From Anaerolineae bacterium (GTDB taxonomy: Bacteria > Chloroflexota > Anaerolineae > Anaerolineales > Villigracilaceae), in assembly GCA_017303655.1 (NCBI GenBank), contig JAFLCE010000040.1, forward strand, positions 1 to 36,183: a stretch of 36,183 nt of DNA, read 5' to 3'. Both the position numbers and the translations under genes were made by a program. Every line of letters begins with the position of its first letter. The stretch's first letter is position 1. The notes under the pieces were generated by a model that was not told the origin of the DNA, did no database searches, and saw only the letters and a program-made list of their open reading frames with translations. Shown here one piece after another: positions 15,945 through 25,019 of the stretch.

Positions 15945-18854
15945 TTAGGGTTCAATAGTCAGCTCAATTGAGTTGGATCTGACCGGGTTATATCCGAAGG
16001 CGTCTACAAGGAGATAATTTTTATTAACGGCTTCTGCGGTGCAGCGATAGTCACCTGGCTCAAGCGGCAGGATGATACTGCCGCTTTTCAATTCGTTTTG
16101 GAAGTTAAAAGGAATACTTGGCAGTGCCGAGAAATAATTTTCTGTTGGCGAGAAGTTTGGGTCTGTAGTGACAATGATGGAGTCGATAAAGAGTGCCATG
16201 AACTCATAAGGAACACCATTATACGGGCGATTGAGTCCAACTGTATTTAGCCCGGTTGGAGCATCAAAAGGACCTACTCTTTCCCATATCCATTGATTGA
16301 GCTTTTCACCATCGACTGTATTGAACGAAAACGTTTGTCCATTTAAGAACAGCTCTGCCGGATATTCATCCACAACGCGCTGGTAGAAACGCACCCAAAG
16401 GTAAACTGGTTTATCTTCCTCGACTTCGATATCGAACAGAGTCGGAACGCTGCCGTAATTATCCATTAGAAAGCCATTTCCATTCCAACCTGTGGCAAAA
16501 GCAGTTTCTGCCTGCCAGCCGGGATAGGGATTGAAAGTTTCTGCTTCGAGTAGGTCACGGTCTCTATTAAGAATTTCACACGCCATATTCACTTGGGTGG
16601 CGGCACCATGTGTGAGTTCCCAGGAAAATTGATTGGCTGAGTCTTGAGAAAGGATCATGGAACTGCCTGTGCAGGCTGGGTTGGCAAGTGACTCTGCATC
16701 TATGTCCACCCTTTCAAAGAATAGTCCCGTTTTCCAGGTTGCATTTGGGTAGCAAGTGCGCAGGGCATTTGCCAAGTCGTCACGTTTTTTGCGCTCACTG
16801 AAAGTGGCTTTATCAAGCAGGATCGAGCGATTGGGTTTGCTGCTCAAGTTGGCAAGAGTCGGTAAGACTTCTTCGAGAGGAACATTTTTATAGGATGAAT
16901 TGATCTGTTCAACGGGAAGTTTTTCCATCATGAACAGTTCGATCATTTGATATTCGTTGTTCAGCGCTTCATTCCCACGTGGAACGGATGCAAGCACTAG
17001 AAAGTTATCTTCGCTGGCAGCTTCTTTTGCCATTTCTGCCACTTCGCGCCGCATTTGCCGGTCGCCAAAATCTACGACTTCATTGAAGTAGATATAGAGA
17101 TTGAACAACGGCAACCAGAAAAGGACGGCGAATGCAATCGCAGTGATCAAGGGCTTGAAATCTTTTCCCAAGGCACGGACTGTCTCTTGCGTAAATAGAT
17201 ATAACCCAATACCAGCCAAAATATACATGGCGGGCAGCGCCGGGTAATAGACTCTTCCGAATGGAGAGTGAGCCGCTATCGGGACAGGGAAGATAAAGAG
17301 CAGCACCCAGACCAGGGTCCAGAAAGAGAGGCGGCGGCGAATTGTCGCGACCACCGCGGCGAATCCAAAAGTCAACCACGGTAATAGAAAGGCATTGAGA
17401 AGCGGTCCTCTACGGTTGTATAGAAAATCTTCAAAGGTTCGCACGAACCAACTCATCATAACTTTTTTGAAATCTTCCCAATAGATCATTAAGCCTGGGT
17501 CGGCGATGCCCTGATTGTCGATGCCGTAATATCCAAACCTGCCGGTGAAATAGGGGATGAGAAATGGAAAGGTGAGCAGGGAAGGTGTGAGCATTGCCAT
17601 GAGATTGCGCATGGCTTCGCCAAAGCTCAGCTTTTGCCGAATGGATTCAACCACCACGATCACGATCATTACCAAACCCAATGGCAAGACGGTGTCGTAG
17701 GTGAGCACACCAATGGCAAGTGCGATGCCTGCGATGCTGTAATATACCCAGTGTTTTTTATGCATCGCCCAGGCTAGCAGACAAAGGGCAAGCAAGGGCC
17801 ATATTTTTACATGGCTTTCTACATTTGCCAGCCGACTGGCACTGATATCAAAGATGGAGGCACTTAACAGCCAGGCTGCTAACAGTGCAAGTGGTTTGGT
17901 CGTGATCTGGCGCAGGAAAAAATAAAAGACAAGACACCCAAGTATGCTGAACAATGCCACTTCCAGGCGCGCGGCGTAAAGCGACGGGCCTAATAGCTTG
18001 TGGAAAATGGTTTGCATGTAAAAACTAACCGGTAAAGCGTCACGGTGGTAGAGTCCGTTTGAATCGTATTCACCGCGAATGCCGATGGAGACCACTTCGG
18101 CTGTCCACTTGGCTTCGTCGCCTTCAATGCCGTAGGGGACACTTTTTAGGGCATACAAACGACCAAAAGCAGCCAGGGCAACGACCAACACCACCAGGGT
18201 GATTTCCCATTTTTTAGAGATCGTGCTGGGAGACTCAATATCATTATCGATTTTTTGATTATTTCTAAAACTCCAGATGAGAAAACCAATTCCACTTAAT
18301 AGGTAAAGCACTATGCCAATGGGTCGTTGTTTGTCTTCGGCGACCATCCACTGCGCACTGCCAGCCAGCGCCATCAGTGACCATAATAAGCTGGTGCTCA
18401 CTTTTTGCGGTGAGCGGCGGATGACAGCTGCAATCGTTAATGAAAGCGCAAGTAACCCTGTAATGACGATGATGACGGAGGCTGTTTGGAAATAGAAAAG
18501 CAACAGATGATTGCGTTGCCAGTGGATGAAAAAAAACGGACGACCCGGCATTTGCGGTAGCTTGGAAATTTCACCGGTCATCTGCACTGGGGCAGAGAGA
18601 AAGGCAAAAATGGTCAGCCCCAGTAACACTCCGGCAAGCAAGAGCTCGCGATGATAGGTTGAGATGAATGTACGCAGTCTGAACTTAACGTCCCCGCCGA
18701 CTTCTTGGGCATCTTCAACAACTATCTCTGACTCGCGAGCGGGTTCTGGTTCTGCATCGCTCCATTTGTGGCGACGTGCCAGCCAAAGCCAGGCAAGCCC
18801 AAGCAGAAGCGACGTAAGAATAGGGATCAGAGTCCAAAAAGGAATGTAATCCAT
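15945..18854 (-). CDS. Large GT39-like membrane glycosyltransferase with C-terminal lectin-like domain
   Basis: A 969-residue protein. The first 640 or so residues are polytopic, with the GT-C catalytic pattern GIEGDEAKWTAEVVSIGIRG (Asp-Glu pair) followed by membrane helices. A Cys-containing extracytoplasmic region follows. The last 230 or so residues look like a beta-sandwich carbohydrate-binding module: LLEAETFNPYPGW, ATGWNGNGFL, PVYLWVRFYQRV, a segment ending in AELFLNGQTFSFN, and a final strand-rich part with PLEPGDYRCTAEAV. This assignment to a CBM6/35-like fold is by eye only. The fusion is unusual: most GT39 proteins end in a short tail. The gene starts 6 bases after the acyl-CoA dehydrogenase stop, and the GT2 gene follows within a few bases. 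Confidence 0.78.
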   Translation of the reverse strand: MDYIPFWTLIPILTSLLLGLAWLWLARRHKWSDAEPEPARESEIVVEDAQEVGGDVKFRLRTFISTYHRELLLAGVLLGLTIFAFLSAPVQMTGEISKLPQMPGRPFFFIHWQRNHLLLFYFQTASVIIVITGLLALSLTIAAVIRRSPQKVSTSLLWSLMALAGSAQWMVAEDKQRPIGIVLYLLSGIGFLIWSFRNNQKIDNDIESPSTISKKWEITLVVLVVALAAFGRLYALKSVPYGIEGDEAKWTAEVVSIGIRGEYDSNGLYHRDALPVSFYMQTIFHKLLGPSLYAARLEVALFSILGCLVFYFFLRQITTKPLALLAAWLLSASIFDISASRLANVESHVKIWPLLALCLLAWAMHKKHWVYYSIAGIALAIGVLTYDTVLPLGLVMIVIVVVESIRQKLSFGEAMRNLMAMLTPSLLTFPFLIPYFTGRFGYYGIDNQGIADPGLMIYWEDFKKVMMSWFVRTFEDFLYNRRGPLLNAFLLPWLTFGFAAVVATIRRRLSFWTLVWVLLFIFPVPIAAHSPFGRVYYPALPAMYILAGIGLYLFTQETVRALGKDFKPLITAIAFAVLFWLPLFNLYIYFNEVVDFGDRQMRREVAEMAKEAASEDNFLVLASVPRGNEALNNEYQMIELFMMEKLPVEQINSSYKNVPLEEVLPTLANLSSKPNRSILLDKATFSERKKRDDLANALRTCYPNATWKTGLFFERVDIDAESLANPACTGSSMILSQDSANQFSWELTHGAATQVNMACEILNRDRDLLEAETFNPYPGWQAETAFATGWNGNGFLMDNYGSVPTLFDIEVEEDKPVYLWVRFYQRVVDEYPAELFLNGQTFSFNTVDGEKLNQWIWERVGPFDAPTGLNTVGLNRPYNGVPYEFMALFIDSIIVTTDPNFSPTENYFSALPSIPFNFQNELKSGSIILPLEPGDYRCTAEAVNKNYLLVDAFGYNPVRSNSIELTIEP

Positions 18855-18860
18855 GAAAAT

Positions 18861-20030
18861 CTATTTTATGCCCAGCTCAAGGCGTGAAATGACGAGGCGT
18901 TGAATTTCGCTGGTGCCTTCATAAATTTCGGTGATCTTTGCATCACGGAAATAGCGTTCCACGGGTAACTCTTTGCTATATCCCATGCCACCATGGATCT
19001 GCACGGCTTGATGGGCAACAAACATGGCAGTCTCAGATGCAAACAGTTTTGCCATCGAAGCTTCCAATGAATACCTGCTGCCGGTCTGTTTTGAATTTTC
19101 TTTGGCAATCGCGGCATTGTAGATCAAAAGGCGCGATGCCTCGATGCGGGTCTTCATATCCGCGAGCTTGAAACCAGTTCCTTGAAATGCACCGATCGGT
19201 TGACCAAACGCCTCGCGCTGACCCGCGTACTGTCTCGCCGCTTCGTAGGCTGCTTCGGCAATCCCGAGCGCTTGCGTCGCAATTCCAATGCGACCCGCAT
19301 CCAGGACGGTCATGGCGATCTTGAAGCCTTCGCCCTCTTCCCCTAAACGATTTTCAACCGGCACGCGGCAATCTTCAAAGATCAACTCGCTAGTTGCCGA
19401 AGCGCGGATGCCCAGTTTGGGCTCTTTTTTACCGCGTACCAGCCCAGGCGTGTTCTCCGGCACGAGGAAAGCGCTGACGCCTTTTTGTTTTTTCTCTGGG
19501 TCGGTCATCATGAACACCACGAAGTAATCTGCGACGGGTCCACTTGTGACCCAGGATTTGCGCCCATTCAACACATAAAAGTCCCCGTCACGGGTGGCGC
19601 GGCTGCGCATCGTCCCAGCATCTGAGCCGCTCTGAGGTTCGGTCAACGAATAGGCGCCGACGGCTTTGCCAGATGCAATTGGCGCGATGTATTTTTTCTT
19701 TTGTTCTTCCATGCCATACTTCAAAATGCCATGACAGTACAACGAATTGTTGACTGACATGATGACTCCATGCGCAGCATCCACTTTACAGATTTCTTCC
19801 AACGCGAGCACATAGGCGAGAGAATCCATGTCAGCGCCGCCATATTGCTCGGGGACTTCAATGCCCATAAAGCCCAGTTCGCCCATCTTTTTGATGGTGG
19901 CATGTGGGAACTCTCCGCTTTCATCAAATTCGGCGGCGATGGGGGCAATTTCCTTTTGAGCGAAGTCGCGGGCGGCGTCGCGTAGCATTTTGTGTTCATC
20001 TGTTAGCGGAAAAATGGGCAGATCAGTCAT
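18861..20030 (-). CDS. Acyl-CoA dehydrogenase
   Basis: A 389-residue FAD-dependent dehydrogenase that introduces the alpha-beta double bond into acyl-CoA. It has the family segments AYSLTEPQSGSDAG, the Arg-rich AGQREAFGQPIGAFQ, and the C-terminal IHGGMGYSKELPVERYFRDA and IYEGTSEIQRLVISR, where the Glu in YEGT is the expected catalytic base of short/medium-chain enzymes. The N-terminal LTDEHKMLRDAARDFA is also typical. The minus-strand start has a ggaga sequence shortly upstream. It heads the long minus-strand cluster with glycosyltransferase and carboxylase genes and faces the ABC-transporter promoter across a 225-base divergent region. The second acyl-CoA dehydrogenase at 27282-28430 is a paralogue with the same catalytic pattern. 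Confidence 0.95.
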   Translation of the reverse strand: MTDLPIFPLTDEHKMLRDAARDFAQKEIAPIAAEFDESGEFPHATIKKMGELGFMGIEVPEQYGGADMDSLAYVLALEEICKVDAAHGVIMSVNNSLYCHGILKYGMEEQKKKYIAPIASGKAVGAYSLTEPQSGSDAGTMRSRATRDGDFYVLNGRKSWVTSGPVADYFVVFMMTDPEKKQKGVSAFLVPENTPGLVRGKKEPKLGIRASATSELIFEDCRVPVENRLGEEGEGFKIAMTVLDAGRIGIATQALGIAEAAYEAARQYAGQREAFGQPIGAFQGTGFKLADMKTRIEASRLLIYNAAIAKENSKQTGSRYSLEASMAKLFASETAMFVAHQAVQIHGGMGYSKELPVERYFRDAKITEIYEGTSEIQRLVISRLELGIK

Positions 20031-20058
20031 TTTTCTTTCTCCAATTGTGATTTATAGG

Positions 20059-20064
20059 ATTATA
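20059..20064 (-). promoter_or_regulatory. Possible -10 element for the acyl-CoA dehydrogenase cluster
   Basis: On the minus strand a TATAAT sequence occurs 29 bases upstream of the acyl-CoA dehydrogenase ATG. No convincing -35 hexamer is seen at 16-18 bases, so this is a weak prediction that rests mainly on position in the divergent region. Confidence 0.3.
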
Positions 20065-20091
20065 CCCGTTGTATTATTCGGAAATGCGAGA

Positions 20092-20121
20092 TTGACGATT
20101 AATCTAGCATTTAACTATAAT
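20092..20121 (+). promoter_or_regulatory. Sigma70-type promoter of the ABC transporter operon
   Basis: TTGACG (20092-20097) and TATAAT (20116-20121) are 18 bases apart, close to the bacterial housekeeping consensus; a second overlapping TATAAT follows at 20121-20126. Transcription would begin near 20128, leaving a leader of about 125 nt before the ATG at 20256. The leader contains a 5-bp inverted repeat at 20137-20152 and a shorter one at 20172-20185. Confidence 0.65.
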
Positions 20122-20255
20122 ATAATACGACACTATAACACTTGGAGGTGTTGTACTATTCTCTGGCACGTTACCCTAGGAGGTACCCGAAAAAATAGCA
20201 CCCTGATCACCAACAGTACTGCGACCAGAAGTTTCTACAACTCAAAGGAGAGAGC

Positions 20256-21446
20256 ATGAAATCGAAGTGGTTCGTAATGTTTAGTGTACTGGTCCTCATC
20301 AGCTTGGCGGCTTCTGCATGTGCAGGAGCAGGCACTGGTGCGGGAAGCGGCGGACCTTTAGGATCCGTTGGCGAAGGCGAAGGGGAAGTTTCCATCATCT
20401 CGTGGGCAGGTTACATCGAACGTGGTGAAACCGACCCGGCATACGACTGGGTCACTCAGTTTGAAGCTGAGACCGGCTGTATCGTGACGAACAAGACGGC
20501 TGCAACTTCTGATGAGATGGTTGCTTTGATGAACGAAGGCGGCTTCGACCTGGTGACTGCATCGGGTGATGCCTCTAACCGCTTGATCTCTGGCGGACGT
20601 GTCCAAGAGATCAATATTGACTTGATCCCCAGCTACTCAAAAATCGATGAACGCCTGCAGAATGCCCCCTGGCATACAGTGGACGGCAAACATTACGGCG
20701 TGCCATATTCCTCCGGTGAAAACATTTTGATGTATAACACCGAGGTCTTCGGTGATGAACCGCCCACCAGTTGGAATGTGGTCTTTGAAGAAATGACCCT
20801 GCCGGATGGCGAATCTAACAAGGGACGCATTCAGGCTTATGATGGTCCCATTTATGTAGCCGATGCCGCCCTCTATCTCAAAGCTACTCGCCCCGAACTC
20901 GGTATTACCGACCCCTATGCTTTGAGCCGCGAACAGTTCGATGCTGCTATTGAATTGCTTCGCCAGCAGCGTACCCTCATTAACCGCTACTGGCATGATG
21001 CCTTCATCCAGATGGATGACTTCACCAACGAAGGTGTCGCGGCTTCCGGCTCCTGGCCCTTCCAGGCGAACCTGTTGAAGGGCGGCGGTGCGCCGATTGA
21101 AAAGGTTGTTCCTGTAGAAGGCGCGACCGGTTGGGCAGACACCACCATGTTGCATGTCGACTCCGAACATCCCAATTGTGCTTATATGTGGCTTGAGCAC
21201 TCCATTGATGTCAAAGTGCAAGGCGATTTGGCAGCCTGGTTCCAGAACGTGCCCGTCCGTTTGGAAGCCTGCGATGGCACGCATGCATTATTGGGTGCGG
21301 ATGGTTGTGTCAATAACGGTTTGGATAATTTCGACAAGATCCAATGGTGGCGCACTCCAACCTCCGATTGTGGTGATGGACGCAAAGAATGCGTACCCTA
21401 CCATGAATGGGTCACGAACTACGTCGCTGTGATCGGCGGACGTTAA
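20256..21446 (+). CDS. ABC transporter solute-binding lipoprotein, YdcS/PotD-like (spermidine/putrescine type)
   Basis: A 396-residue lipoprotein. The signal peptide (MKSK, hydrophobic stretch, then LAASAC) puts the lipidated Cys at residue 22; a glycine/alanine linker follows. The mature part begins with EVSIISWAGYIERGETDPAYDW, which resembles YdcS-type proteins of the polyamine-binding family, and TGCIVTNKTAATSDEMV and VPYSSGENILMYNTEVF are also family segments. The C-terminal 60 residues contain four Cys that could form two disulfides. A strong aaggag (20245-20250) precedes the ATG. It sits ahead of the ATPase and permease genes and has its own promoter, so it is the substrate-capture component; polyamine binding is inferred from family, not from residues I could check. 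Confidence 0.9.
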   Translation: MKSKWFVMFSVLVLISLAASACAGAGTGAGSGGPLGSVGEGEGEVSIISWAGYIERGETDPAYDWVTQFEAETGCIVTNKTAATSDEMVALMNEGGFDLVTASGDASNRLISGGRVQEINIDLIPSYSKIDERLQNAPWHTVDGKHYGVPYSSGENILMYNTEVFGDEPPTSWNVVFEEMTLPDGESNKGRIQAYDGPIYVADAALYLKATRPELGITDPYALSREQFDAAIELLRQQRTLINRYWHDAFIQMDDFTNEGVAASGSWPFQANLLKGGGAPIEKVVPVEGATGWADTTMLHVDSEHPNCAYMWLEHSIDVKVQGDLAAWFQNVPVRLEACDGTHALLGADGCVNNGLDNFDKIQWWRTPTSDCGDGRKECVPYHEWVTNYVAVIGGR

Positions 21447-21464
21447 TCTGTAATCAGTATTAAG

Positions 21465-21504
21465 CATCAGGCGGGACGTAGTCTCGCCTGATGTCTTTAT
21501 TTTT
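21465..21504 (+). terminator. Stem-loop with T-tract between binding-protein and ATPase genes (partial terminator)
   Basis: A perfect 9-bp outer stem (catcaggcg with cgcctgatg) and a further inner GAC/GTC pairing close a GTA loop at 21465-21493, followed by tctttattttt. This is a good intrinsic terminator shape. It lies after the binding-protein stop and just before the ATPase Shine-Dalgarno. No other promoter is seen for the ATPase, so it likely allows read-through and sets a higher level of binding protein than of transporter. Confidence 0.75.
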
Positions 21505-21517
21505 GGAGTGACAGACC

Positions 21518-22555
21518 TTGACCAATCAAACTACACCCGCAATCAAGTTCGACAACGTCAGCCGTCATTTTGGTGATGTAAAAGCCGTAGACGGAGCCGA
21601 CCTCGAAATTCGCGACGGTGAATTCTTTTCCATGCTGGGTCCTTCGGGTTCTGGCAAAACCACCTGTTTGCGTATGATTGCCGGGTTCGACCGTCCTACA
21701 TCGGGTCGTATATTTTTATATGGGCAGGATGTTTCGGATCTTCCGCCTTACGAGCGGGACGTCAATACGGTGTTTCAAGATTACGCACTTTTCCCACACA
21801 TGACTGTAGCGGATAATATCGCCTATGGTTTGATGGTCAAGAATGTCGCCAAGGCAGAACGCCTTAAGCGCGCTGATGAAATGTTGGATCTTGTTCAACT
21901 AAGCGGCTTTGGTGGACGAAAACCTTCACAGCTCTCAGGCGGACAACGTCAACGCGTCGCTCTCGCTCGTGCCTTGATCAATCACCCCAAAGTTTTACTC
22001 CTCGATGAACCACTCGGCGCATTGGATTTGAAATTGCGTCAGCAAATGCAAGTAGAGCTCAAAGCCATCCAAAAGCGGGTTGGCATTACCTTCATCTTCG
22101 TCACACACGACCAGGAAGAAGCCCTGACGATGAGTGACCGGATTGCCCTGTTCCACCAAGGCAAAATCGAACAAATCGGTTCACCTTCTGAGATTTATGA
22201 GCATCCAGCTAGTGCTTTTGTCGCCGGGTTTGTAGGCACATCCAATCTGGTCAGTGGCGAAGTGGCGGAGCGCATTACCGGTTCAGATATCACATTTTCG
22301 ATCCGCCCGGAAAAGATTCACCTTGGGAGCATCAACGAAACCGCACCTAGTGACAATTACACTTCCGATGGAACCGTGCGGGATGTCATCTACCTTGGCT
22401 TGTACACCCGTTATCTTGTCGAACTGGAAGGCGGCGGTGATCTGGTCGTCGTGGAGCAAAATTTGAAGACCACCTCCATGGACGTTTTGAAGATCAAGGG
22501 ACAACGCACTCGTTTATATTGGAACAAGGAACATATCAGCAGGATGGGAGCCTAA
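21518..22555 (+). CDS. potA: ABC transporter ATP-binding protein, PotA-like
   Basis: A 345-residue ATPase of the spermidine/putrescine importer type. Walker A is GPSGSGKTT (41-49), the signature LSGGQ at 139-143, Walker B VLLLDEP at 159-165, and the H-loop His197 in VTHDQEEA. The C-terminal region after residue 240 fits the TOBE domain of the PotA/UgpC/CysA group. The start is TTG at 21518, supported by ggag (21505-21508) nine bases upstream and by the absence of any nearby in-frame ATG before the Walker A. The first permease gene follows 6 bases after the stop. It powers uptake from the cytoplasmic side. Confidence 0.92.
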   Translation: MTNQTTPAIKFDNVSRHFGDVKAVDGADLEIRDGEFFSMLGPSGSGKTTCLRMIAGFDRPTSGRIFLYGQDVSDLPPYERDVNTVFQDYALFPHMTVADNIAYGLMVKNVAKAERLKRADEMLDLVQLSGFGGRKPSQLSGGQRQRVALARALINHPKVLLLDEPLGALDLKLRQQMQVELKAIQKRVGITFIFVTHDQEEALTMSDRIALFHQGKIEQIGSPSEIYEHPASAFVAGFVGTSNLVSGEVAERITGSDITFSIRPEKIHLGSINETAPSDNYTSDGTVRDVIYLGLYTRYLVELEGGGDLVVVEQNLKTTSMDVLKIKGQRTRLYWNKEHISRMGA

Positions 22556-22561
22556 ACCCAA

Positions 22562-23467
22562 ATGCTGCAACGAATTTCTACTTATCTTTATTTACGACCA
22601 AAACTTATTTTGTGGTTGACCCTGGGTCCACCATTGTTGTACATGTTCGTTGTATATCTGGGGTCGCTTTTCAATCTTTTAGTCTACAGTTTTTATTATC
22701 TTGAAGAATTTACCGGGTTGATCGTGCGTCAATTTACATTACGCACCTATGTTCAAATCTTTGAACCTGCCAATCTTGAAATTTTTACCCGCACTACGGT
22801 TATGGCAGCTTCCGTCACTATAGTGGACGCAATCATTGCCTTCCCGCTTGCTTATTACATTGCCCGTTATGCATCCCCTCGTATGAAAACCTGGCTCATC
22901 ATTGCAGTGACTATACCGCTTTGGTCGAGTTATCTTGTACGTGTCTATGCCTGGAAGTTGATCCTCGCGAAAGAAGGTATTCTTTCCTGGTTCATCAACC
23001 TGCTTGGGCTGGGTGGTGCACTTGACTGGCTACTCAGCATCGAAGGAATCGGCGGTTCGTCTCTGGCGCTTTCTCCCATTGGCATGTTCATCGTATTTTC
23101 ATACATCTGGCTGCCTTATATGATCCTGCCTATCCAGACTGCTCTCGAACGTGTGCCGCACTCCCTCGTTGAAGCCTCCGGTGATCTGGGCGCTCGACCT
23201 CTGCAAACATTTCGCACAGTGATTCTGCCGCTTGCCTTTCCCGGAGTAGTTGCAGGATCGATCTTCACTTTCTCGCTAACTCTTGGTGATTTTATTATTC
23301 CGCTCAGTTTGGGGAATTCGAAATTTTTCGTGGGGCAGGCGGTTTACTCCTATCAAGGCACCGCTGGAAATATTCCGCTCGCGGCTGCAATGACTATGGG
23401 TCCCGTTGTCATCATGGTCATTTACCTGCTTATCGCCCGCAAATTGGGAGCTTTCGATGCCCTCTAG
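22562..23467 (+). CDS. potB: ABC transporter permease, PotB-like
   Basis: A 301-residue inner-membrane permease with six predicted membrane helices after an N-terminal cytoplasmic stretch. The cytoplasmic coupling loop is seen as [33 protein letters not shown], the EAA motif of binding-protein-dependent importers. Helices with [16 protein letters not shown] and [14 protein letters not shown] are also typical of PotB/YdcU. It follows the ATPase by 6 bases and overlaps the second permease by 11 bases, so expression is coupled. Confidence 0.92.
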   Translation: MLQRISTYLYLRPKLILWLTLGPPLLYMFVVYLGSLFNLLVYSFYYLEEFTGLIVRQFTLRTYVQIFEPANLEIFTRTTVMAASVTIVDAIIAFPLAYYIARYASPRMKTWLIIAVTIPLWSSYLVRVYAWKLILAKEGILSWFINLLGLGGALDWLLSIEGIGGSSLALSPIGMFIVFSYIWLPYMILPIQTALERVPHSLVEASGDLGARPLQTFRTVILPLAFPGVVAGSIFTFSLTLGDFIIPLSLGNSKFFVGQAVYSYQGTAGNIPLAAAMTMGPVVIMVIYLLIARKLGAFDAL

Positions 23468-24278
23468 ATCTTATTCCGGTCAAAACTCACCCTTGGGATT
23501 AAAAGTCGCTGCCTTTGCAGCTTTGATCTTTTTGCATTTCCCCATCTTGATCATTTTCCTTTACACACTAACTCCAGATGAAACCACTTACACATTTCCG
23601 TTGCCCGGTATCACCTTCAAGTGGTTTGGCATCGCCGCCCAACGCGTAGACTTATGGCGTGCGGCGACTTTGTCATTTCAAGTGGCTACCATTGCCACCA
23701 TTGTTGCTTTGATCCTCGGCACACTGGCTGCGGCTGCAGTATATCGCAGTCAATTCTTTGGGCGTGAAGCGATATCCTTCCTTCTGGTTTTACCAATTGC
23801 TTTGCCCGGTATCGTTACTGGGATTGCGCTTCGCACAGCCATCGGCGGCTTCGATATTCCCTTTTCATTTTGGACCATCGTGATCGGGCATGCCACTTTT
23901 TGTGTCGTCGTAGTCTACAACAATGTTCTAGCGCGCTTCCGCAGAATGCAAGGCTCGCTGGTCGAAGCCTCTATGGATTTAGGCGCGAACTCCTTTCAAA
24001 CTTTCCGTTATGTGGTCTTTCCAAACATCGCCACCGCATTGCTGGCAGGCGGCATGTTGGCGTTTGCCTTATCGTTCGACGAAGTCATCGTCACGACATT
24101 TACAGCCGGTCAACAAACCACGCTGCCTATTTGGATCTTCAGTCAACTTTCCCGCCCGCGTGATCGCCCCGTGACCAACGTTGCCGCGATGTTCGTTATG
24201 TTGATTACCTTCCTGCCGATTTTCTTTGCCCAACGCCTGTCTGCTTCCTCATCAGATACAGAAGGCGAGACGAAATAA
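23457..24278 (+). CDS. potC: ABC transporter permease, PotC-like
   Basis: A 273-residue permease with six membrane helices and the EAA loop [26 protein letters not shown]. The segment [15 protein letters not shown] is characteristic of PotC/YdcV. The frame extends upstream of the chosen ATG into the potB gene, but the ATG at 23457-23459 overlaps the last 11 bases of potB and gives the normal N-terminus (MPSRSYSGQ, then a first helix). With PotB it forms the membrane pore of the importer; the operon ends here, although no terminator is visible in the 60 bases before the SET-domain gene. Confidence 0.92.
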   Translation: MPSRSYSGQNSPLGLKVAAFAALIFLHFPILIIFLYTLTPDETTYTFPLPGITFKWFGIAAQRVDLWRAATLSFQVATIATIVALILGTLAAAAVYRSQFFGREAISFLLVLPIALPGIVTGIALRTAIGGFDIPFSFWTIVIGHATFCVVVVYNNVLARFRRMQGSLVEASMDLGANSFQTFRYVVFPNIATALLAGGMLAFALSFDEVIVTTFTAGQQTTLPIWIFSQLSRPRDRPVTNVAAMFVMLITFLPIFFAQRLSASSSDTEGETK

Positions 24279-24338
24279 GGCTGCGCTTCTTTCTCCGCCC
24301 AAACCTGAATCCATCCATGGACCTTTCCTCAACCTAAA

Positions 24339-24839
24339 ATGTCTGCTTCCTACCTCAACCCAAAATGCAAAGCCCGCGCCAAGTCTTCTGGCGGGTGCGG
24401 AGTCTTTGCCATCATGTCCATTCAAAAAGGCGAAATCGTCTCCCTGTGGGGCGGTGATATTGTCGCCAAAGACCGCTTGGATCCTTCCATGCCGCGCTTC
24501 ACTCAACGAGTCTTACAGATCGACGAAGACCTCTACATCCTCACAGCAGAAGAGAAAGAACCAAACGATTGCTTCAACCACTCTTGCGAACCCAACCTGG
24601 GCTTTACCGGTCAGATTGGACTTGTGACACTGCGCGACGTGGATGCTGGTGAGGAGTTAACTTTCGATTACGCCATGTCTGATGGTGAACCCTACGATGA
24701 ATTCGATTGTCACTGCGGAATGCCCACTTGCCGCCGTAAAGTCACGGGGAATGATTGGAAGCTACCCAGTCTCTGGGAAAAATATGAGGGATATTTTTCT
24801 CCATACCTCGCGAGGCGAATTCACACATTGCGGAAATAA
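24339..24839 (+). CDS. SET-domain protein (putative protein-lysine methyltransferase)
   Basis: A 166-residue stand-alone SET domain. The core motifs are present: SGGCGVFAIMSIQKGEIV near the N-terminus, NHSCEPN at 80-86, GEELTFDYA at 104-112, and a post-SET-like zinc cluster using Cys83, Cys124, Cys126 and Cys131 (DCHCGMPTC). These residues predict SAM-dependent lysine methylation. The target is unknown; eukaryotic-type SET domains occur in bacteria through transfer or ancient descent. There is no obvious Shine-Dalgarno; the ATG at 24339 is chosen because the SET fold needs the residues right after it. The gene follows the transporter permease by 60 bases and may be its distal co-transcribed partner or an independent gene. 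Confidence 0.88.
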   Translation: MSASYLNPKCKARAKSSGGCGVFAIMSIQKGEIVSLWGGDIVAKDRLDPSMPRFTQRVLQIDEDLYILTAEEKEPNDCFNHSCEPNLGFTGQIGLVTLRDVDAGEELTFDYAMSDGEPYDEFDCHCGMPTCRRKVTGNDWKLPSLWEKYEGYFSPYLARRIHTLRK

Positions 24840-25019
24840 TGGGCTTCTTCCCAATTCAAATCTACCTGATCGCCCTCGTCTGGCGTTAGTCCCTTTTTTA
24901 TTTTCTATCAACCTCTTTCGCTCTCGTCTACTTCATTAGTGGAGTAGAATTCTCGCGTTTCTTTACTATTTGGTTGTCTCCGAAGGCAATCGATTCCATT
25001 TCACATATTGAGAGACTTT

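Noticed and set aside
20148-20198. A 16-codon upstream reading frame in the transporter leader starting at GTG and rich in Arg/Tyr/Pro/Lys near its end
   Set aside because: The nearby ggagg is too close to the GTG to act as its ribosome-binding site, and such short frames occur by chance; no support for a leader peptide.
20637-21284. A 215-codon open frame on the minus strand opposite the binding-protein gene
   Set aside because: It is a shadow of the lipoprotein gene's codon pattern, with no recognisable domain.
24840-25019. Possible promoter (TAGAAT) in the gap before the CPBP-type gene
   Set aside because: No matching -35 hexamer at a usable distance; I see no clear signal in this 180-base gap.
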